A program made the position numbers and the translations under genes. Of a stretch of DNA of 64,000 nucleotides, positions 1-12,100 are shown piece after piece; the first letter of the stretch is position 1, and each line of letters begins with the position of its first letter. Source of the DNA: Amphibalanus amphitrite (taxonomy: Eukaryota; Arthropoda; Thecostraca; Balanomorpha; Balanidae); NCBI RefSeq assembly GCF_019059575.1, contig NW_024881784.1, positions 649,880 through 713,879 of the forward strand, read 5' to 3'. The notes beneath the pieces were generated by a model. It saw only the letters and a program-made list of their open reading frames with translations. It searched no databases and had not been told where the DNA came from.

Positions 1-8
1 ACGCTTAC

Positions 9-116
9 CAAATAAAGCTAGCAGGGCCTGTAGGGCGAACTGGATATGGCGCTTGTTGGCATTCTTGCCGGTCCTGAGGTGGACTTCGTCTCTTCCGACT
101 TCCATTAAATCAAACC
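9..116 (-). CDS. TTC28: TTC28 exon k: C-terminal segment, last exon inside the window
   Basis: This short exon was found by hand. The acceptor is CTTCTACAG and the donor G|GTAAGCGT lies at the very left edge. It reads GFDLMEVGRDEVHLRTGKNA and then NKRHIQFALQALLALF (visible residues 1772-1807), matching the family block in which FDLCEVG and then a ...FALQSLLSLF stretch follow the preceding exon. It enters and leaves in phase 1, so coding continues beyond position 1 outside the window. Confidence 0.9.
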
Positions 117-3100
117 CTGTAGAAGTACATTGTTGTTAGTAACAAGACCATGCGTTTATGGCGGTAATTCCGACTTTGTTTCTATAGCATGGCCTACTTA
201 ATCACGAATCTTTGATGAGCGTCGGCGGCAGCGCCGCATGCAATAAGTCGTCAGGTACAGGGAAAATACAGTACACCGAAACAGGTGCCTGGCTGGTCGC
301 CCAGTATTCCTCGATAATTGAATAACAATGCAGCACAATGTACGACAGGAATCAGACATAGTGTTGTCAATTGAACCACATGCCAGACATTCAATGGCTT
401 TGATTCTTTGCGAAAGTGTGCTGACAGTGCACACTCCATATACTCGAGACTGAGAGACGAATGCCGCTGTGGGCCTGTGTCGCCTACTCACCGAGCGAGG
501 CGAGCAGCTCGTGGCAGCCGCTGACCCTCCACAGCCGGACGCTGACGGTGGTCTCGATGGTGTCCGAGTCGGTGTCTGTGGCGGCGGCCGGCTGGCCGAG
601 CAGGCCGCGGATCACGCCGATCACCTCCTCGGCCTGGTCGCGGTGCGCCAGCAGCTTACACAGCGCCGACAGAGAGGCGGGCGACAGGCCGAGCAGCGCC
701 TGCAGACTGGCCGAGCACTGGGTCAGCCGCTGGCCCGGGTCCGACTGCGGGAAAAACACAGAGCTCGGGATCCCGTTGGCGGCCGGCTCGAACCGGAAGC
801 CCACCGAGATGAGCAGCTCCTTCCAGCCGCTCAGACCGTTCACCTTGCTCTCGATCGACTTCTGGGTGGTGTACATGGCGTTCTTGTGGCCGCGGTGGAT
901 GCGCTGCAGAGACTTCTCCATGAGGTGGAGTGTGACGCGCAGCGCGTCACGGCACTTGTCCGGCTGCTGCAGCAGCTCGCACAGCGCCTGCCCCATCAGC
1001 GCCACCTTGTTGGTGAGCTTGACGTCCGTGCCCACCAGCAGGTAGCCCGCCCAGTTGGCCGGGTGCGCGAAGTGCTTCGTGTTCTGCACAGTCTGCATGG
1101 CGTCGTTAAGCGCGCGACTGACTCGGGCCCCCTGAAAAAGGTGAAAAGGTCAGAGACGTCTCAATGGCGAACTGACACGCAACCGAGTAAAACAAAGGAC
1201 AATTAGCATACTGTGGCAAATGTCCTAATTTCATTGTTTCAGAACGCTATACCACAACATTCACAATGTTTCGTACTACAATGAACGCCAGACAACAAAA
1301 ACGTAAGCGTGGCTCAATATGCCACTCAATAAGGCAATAAGCATGGCTTCACGAAAATACTTGGGTTACGAGCCACGTTTGTACCGTAGTGTAACTAACC
1401 TGGAGCAGCGATGAGTAGAACGTGCGGTAGAGGATCTTGACGGCAGTGTCTGTGACCGGCCACAGCGAGACGAGCACGCACTGAGCCCCGGCGGCGAGCA
1501 GCGCGCGCGTCAGACCCACCACGCCGTCCGAGCTGGCGCGGCCGTGGTGGTCGCGCGTGTGGCACGAGCTCACCACCACCAGTTTTGCGGTCAGCTTCAG
1601 GCTGAGGATGTCGGCGGCGGTGAGCAGGAACTCGGAGAGCGGCGGTAGGTCGCTGGTGGAGGCCGCCTCCGACTGGTCGTCCTCCTGCAGCGAGTCCGCC
1701 TGAGAGCCATGCAGCGACGGCGGCCGCTTCGAGTGGCGCGCGTCCACGAACTCGCCGGGCGACAGCACCACCGCCGACAGCTTCCACGACACGTGCGTGG
1801 CGAAGTGGATGCACTCCATCTGGGCCAGCTGCTGGAGGAGCGCCTCCTTGGAGGCGGCCGCGCCCGTCACCGGCTCCGTCTGCAGCATCTCGGCCACGAT
1901 GTTGGCCTCCTGTTCGGCGTACGGGATGTCGGTCCAGCCCCACTGCTCACTGAGCGCCGACGGCAGGCGCGGGTTGCCCACCACCAGCGCCGAGGTGTGC
2001 TCGCCGCTCGTCTTGGCGGCGCGCGACGAGCGCCCGTTGGTACGCAGCGTGCTGATGGAAGGTACCAGGATCAGGTTGTAGCGCTCGCAGAGGAACTCAC
2101 TGCTGTCGGGACCCTTCAGTACCGGGAACGGCACCAGGTACAGGTCACCCTCGAGCACCAGCATCAGGTCGCGCGGGTAAGCGCTGGACGGCAGGTGCTC
2201 CTCCATGGGCGCGATCAGCAGCTCGTACAGAGAGCGCAGACATTGCGGGCCCTGCCAGGCGGCGCGACGCGAGCGGACCGATCCAGCGCGACTCTGGGAG
2301 CCGCTGGCCATCGAGCCCGTCACGCTGCCCAGGCTGCACGAGAAGGCGCTGAACATGCTGCTCAGGCTGTAGTTGGACGAGTTGCACACGTGGTTGCGGT
2401 TGACCATGCGCAGAAAGCCGGTCTTGTCGCCCTCCTGGTTGAGCCGGTCGCCGAGCTCCTCCAGGTGCTGCTGCCACATGTCTCCCGCGTCGGTGTCTTC
2501 CGATCTCGCCATGCCGGCCGTCTGCAGCTCAACGCCCAGCGCCTCGCGCACCGACCGGATGTAGGACTCGAGCAGCGTGCCAGAGGTGCCCGAGCTGTCC
2601 GCAGACGTGCCGCCGTCGTCACGCTGCGCCTCAGTCTCACTGACGTTGATCTGGTGGAACTTGACGATACCGCGGCCGGGCACGATGAGCCAGCTGTAGA
2701 GGAAGCCGGCCGCCAGACTGTAGTAGAGGACGGTGGCCTTCTGGCGGCCGACCGCCTCCACGATCTGCTCCACAGAGGTGGGCGTGTTGTCGTCGACGCG
2801 CGTGAAGCGGCTGCTGCTGAAGCCGCTGTTTGAGCGCTCCAGTAGCAGATCGGCGAAGGCCCGCGTCCGACTTCGCTCGGCAACCACCAGCGCCTCGTCG
2901 TGACAGCCCAGGGAGACCAGTACTCGCTGCGAAAAACGATTAGGGACATCGTCAAACACCGTTGTAAAAGTCGTGCGCTGGCTGGCATGTGTCTGTGTTA
3001 TCAGGAAGATATGTAACTCAAGGTTGCAATGCGGACATCAAGAGGCTGAGTCGATAGCATGTTGATTGTTCATGATGTTCGCTAGGATTACCTTCTCATA

Positions 3101-6100
3101 TCCTTAGAGACAAACGAGATATTCTTACGAGATCGCGGATTGTTTACCCACCTGGAGTGCCTGGAAGGCGGCCGTCTGGAGATCGTACAGCCCCAGTCGG
3201 TGCTGGCTGGTGCCGCGAGCCTCGCGGCGCACACCCTCCAGCAGGAAGGCGGCCCGCTCCAGCTGGGTCTGCGCGCCAGACAGGTCGCCGTGGCCCCAGA
3301 GCGCCAGGCCGAGCCGGTGTCGCAGGCGAGCCTCCTCCTCACGCCGGCTCAGCTGCTCGGCGATCTGCAGACCCTGCTGCAGGTAGGCGATCGCCTGCGT
3401 GGTGTTACCCAGAGCGTGGTGGATGCGGCCCAGGCTGGCGTAGGCCGCCGTCTTGGCCGCCTTGTCGTTAATCTGGGCGGCTACGCTCAGCTGCTGCTCC
3501 AGGTGGGTGACGGCCTGCTCGAAACTGCCGAGCGATTCGTGCGCGGCGCCCAGGTTACCGTGCGCCCGCGCCTGACCGGCCGCGTGTCCCGAACGTCCCG
3601 AGATGGCCGCGTCCAGCTGGTGGAACTCGAGCGCCGCCTGGAAGTCGCCCATCTGCTGGTGGACGCAGCCCAAACCGCTGGCGGCCTCGGCCTCCATGAC
3701 GGCGTCCTCCAGCTCTCTGAGAAGCGGCGAGCGGGGTAGAAAAGCTCAGCACAGAGTTGGGGCGCGCAGAGGGGCGGGCACTTTTACTGCTGAAATGAAT
3801 ATGGTTTTCTGCATTTTCAAACAATCCATAAACTTCCAAACAATGTTTCATAAGTGTATAAGCAGACATGCCATTACCCACGTTTAATGCAAATTATCAT
3901 AGTTCACCCCAACATACAATGAATATGTGCATGTCCCGTACACAAATACCGCAGTTAACCCTCCCGACCCGTCTGCTCACCTGGCGATGTTGAGCTGATG
4001 ATCGAGACACGAGATGGCCTGCTCGAAGTTACCCAGTTTGCCGTGGATGTCCCCAAGCTCTCCGTAAGCGGACGCCTTGGCCTGCGGGTTGTGCACCTCG
4101 TGCGAGACGACTAGTCGCTTCTCGTAGCAGACCAGCGCCTGCTGGAGGTTGCCGAGGCTCTTGTGACTGCCGCCCAGACCACGGTACGCCCGCTCCTGGT
4201 CCTTGGTCGACTTCAGCTTCAGCGCGATGCTGAGGAACTGCTCGTGGCACTTGATGGCCTCCTCGTAGTCGCCGATGGCGTCGTAGCAGTCGCCCAGGTT
4301 TCCGAAGGAGCGCGCCTTGTCCATGAGGGCGGCGCCCGTGGGGATCTGCTCCAGGGTGGCCAGCTGCTGCTCAAAGTAGCCGATGGCGTCCTCGAAGTGG
4401 GACATGTTGAGTCGCGCGATACCCAGGTTACCGAACGCCTGGGCCTCCATAATGGCGTCCCGGAGATCCTTCGCCCTGTCAGAGGACATCATATTATGCA
4501 ATCAGTCTGGGTGTCTTTTTAAGAATTAGGCATACCCACCTCCTACATGTAGTGTTCACTATAAAACGACATTGCTCAATGCCTTTATACCAAGCCATGT
4601 TGCGCTCACTTAGGCATGCAATCACTTTTGTTCGAGCGGAATCTATAGTCATAAGTAACAAAGTTCCCTGTTGTCGGGAGCGACACGGGGCCATTGAAGA
4701 CAACATGCATTGGCAGCTCCATTGATCTAATGTACCCCACTGACAGTCGCAGATGTCTGCCGGCTGTGCCGCCGGCAGTCACATACCTGTCCAGCTGCTC
4801 CTCGTAGCACTTGATGGCGTTTGTGTAGTTGGCCAGCGACATGTGCACGGCGCCCAGGTGTCCGTGCGCCTTGCACTCGCCGCGAAGGTCGGCCATCTCC
4901 TGGCGAATCGTCAGCTCCTGCGACAGAGGAAGGGAGCAGTAAGGGTACTGTCACAGGGCTGAGCAGGGGAGGAGGGTTACGGCCATCTCCTGGCGAATAG
5001 TCAGCTACTGTGACAGAAGGATGGGAGCAGTCAGGGTACTGTCACAGGGCTGAGCAGGGGAGGAGGGTTACGGCCATCTCCTGGCGACTCGTCAGCTCCT
5101 GCGACAGAAGGATGAAACAGTTAGGGTACTGTCACAGGACTAGGGTCACGACAGGTCGGGCGTCTCCTGGCAAATGACTAGCTCCTGCGGACGAGGCCGA
5201 GGCAGCCTGGTCACGGCACTGTTGGGTAGGGTGAGATGACACTGGCAGTCGCCTTTTAGACGGTAATGGAGCCGTCGGAGCACTGTCACAGGGCGGGGGG
5301 GGGGGGAGTACACCACAATCCATGAGTGTTCTGGTTTCGTTAACCGCATGCATAAAAAGCTCGGGAAGCCCAAACTGGCTGGGTTAATACTAATCTGAGC
5401 AATCAGGACAAGCCGCGAAAACGTTAGCTTCTGGAAATGAGGTTAACGATATTTTTCAATGCATCGATCCTGCGGTTTGCGTGTGTGACATCCTTGAACG
5501 GGCCGCCATTTCCTACTGAGCTCATTGCTGACATGTACTCGAGCTCAAGGCTAAGGATATCGCCCGATCTGACGCACAACGTGGGCTGCTTGGCGCTTCT
5601 GAGAACCGTACCGTCAACGCACAACTATATCATCTTCGCACCCATTTACCCGACATATTTTCCCGGAAAATCAACAGAAGAAACGATGAAATATGGCCCG
5701 CTCCACAACATCAATTACACTTCGAGGAACAAAAGGCGAGGGTTAAACTGTAAATATATCGCACTTTTTTAGACGCTTCGCTACATGTCCTGATGTGAAA
5801 ATCCCCTTGCACCTTACACTATGTTAAGTGCATATATGAAGTCGAGGCCTTTCCGAGTTTCTCGGTACCGAAAGGCATCTTTTCCATTAGTCACACTTTC
5901 ATGCCCAATGGTGCCGCAAAAAGTGTTTAAAATACCAACACCCGTCTGACTGGACTCCAATCGAGCTGCCAACTGCTTGCGGAATCACATCGCTAACTAG
6001 TCCCTGGCCGGAGACGGCTGTGCACTGTGCAGCCCCACCTGGTCATCGGCATATCCCAAGCTAGGCATTACAGAGGAGCAACGACAAAGGGAACGACAAG

Positions 6101-9100
6101 AGCTTCTCTATGAACCTAACCTTGGCTCTACATGGGTACCTAATAACTCATCATGTTTATATTAAAAAGGACCCTCAAGTGATAGCCAGGTGGTCATACG
6201 TGACTCTCTCTTGCACGACTCCGTGTGACTGAATGCCTCCGATTTTTCTTAAAATATGTTTGCAAATTGCTACAGCATCGGGAACACAAAGGGCACAGTA
6301 TCCATTCCATAATGCCTCCAGCCTGTTTCTGCAGCTGTCTGGCCGGTCGGAGCGGTGTCGAGCCTTCCACAGTGCAGAGAGTAGCGACACCGCGACATGC
6401 CGTCAGCGGCCGATGCGGCCAGGCTGCGGTCTGCCGCTGCAGATGAACAGAAATTCCAAACCAGCGGCTACAGCCGGGCCACCGGCGAAACCTTCGCTTA
6501 GTCGGAGACGGTATTTTTACACTAGCAGAACATTCCACCAATACCTTGTTCTTGTGTCGTCACATAGCAGCGGCTGCAGTATCGAGATGTCAGATTATCG
6601 CCGATAAGACGCCGTCCAGATGCTGGGGTTCACCCGGGCCCGCCGTCCGTCCGGCCGTCCGTCCGGCCGTATCGGGCGATGACGTCATCCAACTGGCATG
6701 GCCGCCGCCGCCTCACCGCCCCAGCCCGAGCGGCGCGAGCGTCACGGCATAGACAGAACCGCCTCACAACACCCCTGCAGAGCCCCATTCGAACGGTGTC
6801 GCGCTGCATGTTTCAACCCCACGCCAGTTTAAATTTCACAGGCACCAGCTTCAGCCATCATTTCAAACCTCTTGAGTGCTGCGTCGTTTTCGCGGAAGCA
6901 CTCTGCCATCGTTTCGGCTCGGTCTATTTGCGTCATTTGTTCGCGGCGTTTACGGGGCGGCAGCTCGGTGGCAGTGGACCGGTGTCCGGTGCGTGACCGA
7001 GTGCGGTCGGTCAGTGGAGCACCAGAGGTCCACGGTCCGCCCTGCTGACGGCTTTGTTAGCAGGCGCGGACGGACGGACGGACGAGCAGACGGACAGACA
7101 AACGGAAGGACGGGCAGGTGGACAGGACAGACGGACTGACTGACGGGCGGACGGACTGACAGAGGGACAGACGGACAGACAGGCACGGTGCTGGCGCCAG
7201 TTCGACCGACTGGTAGAGCGAGAAACGTATCGGGCACCGCTTCGACAGACAGACTGACTGACAGACTGTCACACAGACCAAGACCGACCGCCCGACAGAC
7301 TGACAGACAGACAGACAGACGGATCGGGCGCCGGCTCGACAGACTGACTGACAGAGTGTCACAGTGCCGCCGCAGCACCGCCGGCCAACCGGCAAAACCA
7401 GCCCATGTCGGGCTCCAATGGCGTGGAAAAATACTGCAGCGAATCGTGCTGGGCGCCCATCGGCTGCATACATTACCCACCGGGCCACTTTGGTTTCAGG
7501 CGGGCCGCTGCAGCGACTGTTCGCATTCCGCCGACTCCTGCTTCGTCATGGTTTCGTAATCCTGATGAAGCAGCCGCCTTGTGATGCATTTTTGCAGCTC
7601 TCCACCGTTCGCTTCAATAAAGAATGTCCGGCGGTTGACGTGCGATGCGTCACTGCATCACTTGGGCTCATGTTGGTGTTTCGGGCGATACCGCTTTATC
7701 TGTAGTTATCGAGGTGTCGTGTTAGTTTTATGCCAGCGTCGCAGTCACCGGCCGCCCCACGACATTCCGCTACGGGGATATCTTTCTATCGCACACTGCA
7801 GTCTCCGACGCGAGGCCCTCTGTTGTGTGGCGTTGCAGTCGCCGTGGCCAATTCGCTGAAACCCCAGCCGGGTCGGGGTTCGACACGAGTATCCAGTTCA
7901 GGAGTCGGCCAGTGCAGGCTGCCCGTTGTTCTAGTTACCGCTCTGGCCTGTCATTACGGGGTAACTCGCCAGCGCCGCCGCCCCGGCCGCGCTGCAGCAG
8001 AGCGGTCGGTCGGTCGGTCGGCCGCCTCCCGGTCCGCTCTGTAATTGCGCGGCAGCTCAGCAGCGCTGGATCCGTGGGCCGGCGATTTCTCACCTCTCTG
8101 CCGCTCTGCCGGCGGCGGCCGCGCTCAGTCCCGCTCTCTCCAGGTACTCTCGGGTCGAAGAGACCGCTCTGAGGAGGTGGATAATAGGGCTTTCGAGCCC
8201 CCTTGCCTTCCTAGACACCCCCTCCGAACAGAGCCTTCTTATGGTCTTCACAACAGCCCGAGTCCATGCTCAGCCTCGTAAAGCTCAGATCTGGCTACCT
8301 GAGATCATCAGATTATCACGAAATCTGGCACGGAATCTAATCCGCTAACAATGACCAAGTCCACGGGGACGGAGGTACGACTGCATTCCGATCTAAAACG
8401 TTACACGGAACGGATGTGTGTCTAAACGTGGCGACACCTTAAACCAACATTCTAAAGCTTCACTGCAACGACGTGCTACATGACTTCGCAATTTACGAAC
8501 AAAACTCCAGCTCGCTGTAAGACGCTACAGGGTCAGTGGGGCGTAGGGAATCTTCCAACAAACAGTAGCGGCTATTTTTGGTCGGGCGTTGGAAATAGCC
8601 TTGACAAATTACTTGATCATACTCTGGAACGCTTAGGCACGCCATGACCAGCTTCAGGCGCCTGCTTCGGTTAACTGGCGCGTTTCGCAAGCATCTGAGC
8701 TCCAATGCCGCGGCCCTGCTGTGCATGGTCAGCCGCGGCGGAGCAGCCTCCCGGTGGCGGATTGCACAACTTTGTTTAATGAAGCTGGCGTCGGGCGCCG
8801 GCGGCGGCTGCCGGCCGCGCTGTAACGGGCCTGATACGTTTCATTATCTGCCATTATGCCGACCGGCCGGTGCTGTTAATGCCATTAGCCGGCGCTGGCG
8901 GAGGGCGGCCCGTCTCGGCGCGTCCGGCGGACGCGGAGGGGAGACGGCGCTCGGGGCGCGTACGCTGCCATTCAGTGCCCACCGGCCGGCAACCATTCAT
9001 CAGCGTGCGTCGGCAGTTCCGGCGGCTCCGTCCCCGGCTGCAGGAGTCTGCACGCCGGCCGTAGACTGGCACTAGGCCCTAGATCCGGTGACACGTGAGA

Positions 9101-12100
9101 GCACAGCGCCCCTCTGCCCTCCACCGCGGCGGGCCCGCCTGTCACGCAGCCCGGGCGCTCATAAGCCGTCCCACCACGCCGCGGTGAGCCACCGCAGCTC
9201 GGCCCGGGCCGGCCGCAGCCGCCGTAGAGCTGCAGCCCGCCCCGCGGCGCCCCGAATACTAATTAGCCGACCGTTCGGCGCTCGTAAGCGTCGACAAACA
9301 CCGTCGGAAAACACACGCACGCAAGATCAACAGGCCGATTAGCGGCGCTCAAATAGCGCCCAAGTTCAGACGCTCGTTCAGCGGGGTGAAAACGACCGAC
9401 GGAGGCGTAGGTTCACAGATGATGTTGGCGGCGCGTGAGCCCTCCCAGGCGAGAGCTACGAGCTGCAGCCGCCGCTGGGAGCAGCAGCCCCAACGGCCGC
9501 ATAACCTAACCTCGGCAACAAAAATGATGCGGCAACGCACAGGCGAAGCAAATGAAGCATTCAAGGTCACGCCCGCCCGCAATTTCGATAATCACCGTTG
9601 AGCGGAGGCAGCAAAAATGACGACCATCACCAGCGGTCATTATCTGGTAGCAGATTATCCCCCGAGCGCGCTGTGCAGCCGACCGGATGGGCCGATTGCT
9701 GCGCGCAGTGCGTGAACACTGATCACATTTGGCGGCGAGCCGGGCCTCCGGCGTTACGCAATCGCCAGTCAAGGCCCTCTGCAGGAACAATGCACGGCAT
9801 TTACAGAGATGCAATCAGCCTATACCCAGGTGACATAATTGGCTGACAGGTGATACTACGAGGGATTAGCCGAGCATCGACAGATCGGCGGTAGCCGTGC
9901 CGAGGCGCCACAAACCCGTCCGGCGTCCGGCACCAGTTTCCTCCCCCGCCCCGCTGCCAGCCGCGCTGCCCCCCCTCCCCCCACCCCGCACACGACGCGC
10001 GCGTCACTCACCTGAGTGTGGAAGCCGAGCGCCTTGTCGAACTGGCGGAGCACGCGGTGCGCCATGCCGAGCGCGCCGTACGCGCACGCCTCCAGGGGCC
10101 GGTCGCGGCTCTGCTTGGCCGCCGCCAGCTGCTTGTGGTAGTAGGGCACCGCCTCGTCAAACTGGGCCATCTTCATCAGCGCGTCGCCCATGTTGCCCAG
10201 AGCGCGGAACGTGCCCTGCGTGTGCTTCATCATGTGCGCGATCGCTGCCGAAGGAGGACAGTTACCGTCACGTACTGCGGAAATGACAGACCGACAGCGA
10301 GCTGCAGGGCGACCGTCAGGTCGGTCAGGACGCTGCAGACGGTGCAGAATGCTAACGAGATTACCGTGAACCGAGAAAAGACATAAACCATACCAGCACA
10401 AGCGCAACGCTTGTAATATCTTTATTTTTAGTTCGATTAAACTCACCAAGCAGTTTCCATGTACCTCCCCTCAATAAATCATCTACAAATGCAAATGGCT
10501 TATAAAGTATGCGGTTCAGCGAATGCAAACATGCCAGAGGCTTCTGAAGCCAGGATCAATAACAGCTAGTGCATGCACGATTGTTGCATAGTTCGTCGTT
10601 CAAACGTCGAAGCTTCTGAAAAGTATCTCAGGTCACTTACCGTGGAAGAACTTTTGGCACTCGAGGGCCTTCTCGTAGTTTCCGAGCGCGGCGTGCGCCA
10701 GGCCCAGGTTGCAGTAGGCGCGTCCCATGCTCATCTTGTCCTGCAGGTCCTTGGCGAGTGCCAGGTCCTGGTCGTAGTAGCGCACCGCCTCGCTGTAGTT
10801 AGCCAGGCAGTAGTGGGCGTAGCCGAGGAAATGGCACGCCTTCGCCTCGCCCTCGACGTCCTGCAGCTCCTGGGAGAGCATCAGGTACTGCTCGTAGTAG
10901 GGCACGGCCAGCGCGAACTCGCCGCGCGAGCTGTGGCAGTTGCCCAGGTTGCAGAGCGCGCACGCCTCCCCGGCCGTGTCCTTGAGCTCCCTGGCGATGT
11001 TCAGGTGGCTCAGGTAGTGGAGCAGTGCCATCTCGTGCATGCCCAGCGCCTGGTAGGCCACCGCCAGATTGCCATGGGTGGACGCCTCACTGCTGCGGTC
11101 GTTCACCTCCTTGCTGATGGTCAGCTCCTGCTTGTGGTACTTGATGGCCTGCTCGTAGTAGCCCATGGAGCTGTAGGCGTTACCGATGTTGCCGTAGGCG
11201 CGGCCCATGCCGGCCCGGTCCTGCAGCAGGCGCGCGATGTTCAGGTGCGCCTGGTGCAACTTCAGCGCGGCGTCATGGTCGCCCAGCAGCTGGTACACGA
11301 TGCCCAGGTTGGAGCAGGCGCGGCCCTCGGCCGTGCGGTCCTTGGTGCTGAGCGCCATGTCCAGCTGCTTCTCGTGCCACTTCTTGGCCTGCGAGTAGTC
11401 GGCCAGGCAGCGCGCCGCGTGCCCGAGGCCGGCGTAGGCGCGCGCCTCGATGGTGCGGTCGCGCAGCTGCTGGGCGATGCGCAACACTTGCTGGTGGAAG
11501 GTGATGGCCTGGTCGAAGCTGCGCCGGTAGTGGTGCGAGCTGCCCAGGTTGCTGAAGGCGCGCGCCTCCTCCACCTTGTTGCCCAACTGTTTGGAGATGC
11601 GCAGGTGCTCCATGTGACAGTCCACGGCGTTGTCGAAGTCGCCCATGGCCAGGTAGACGGCGCCCACGTTGCCAATCTCGCGCGCCTCCTGCAGCTGGTC
11701 ACCCAGCTGTCGCACCAGCTGGACGCACTGTTTGTGCGAGGCCAGCGCGTTCGGGTAGTCGCTGATGGCGGTGTACACGTGGCCTGCGGACGGGAAGGGA
11801 GCGGCCGGTCACCGGGCTGCGGGGTCGGAGACGGAGGTGCGGAGTCGATCACGCAACACTCGAGTCGGTGTGCGGCTGTTCGGTGGGACACCCGCGGCGA
11901 TAGCGGTGAGGTCAGGCGAGCGGCGGCCGCCGGCGGAGGCGCGGCGCGGAGGACCGGGCCGGGCCGGGCCGGGGGCGGACACGGAGCCGGTGCCGCTCCT
12001 ATCGGCACCGACATCGGCCCCGACCAGCCTCCCAGACCGTGTGCGCCACAGCTTCGCACGCAAGCTGAATAATCAATAGCTCAAAATAGGACTCGTCCAA

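Noticed and set aside
492-492. TAG just past GTGAGTAGG as the TTC28 stop codon
   Set aside because: The G|GTGAGT is a good donor, and the exon at 9-116 continues the family sequence in the matching phase.
1709-2833. 374-residue plus-strand open frame
   Set aside because: It is antisense to the TTC28 CHAT exon and lacks any family resemblance. The same holds for 10573-12072.
6950-7490. Cys/Val/Ser-rich minus-strand frames resembling a secreted Cys-rich protein
   Set aside because: The Cys pattern is a translation of the gaca/gacg microsatellite.
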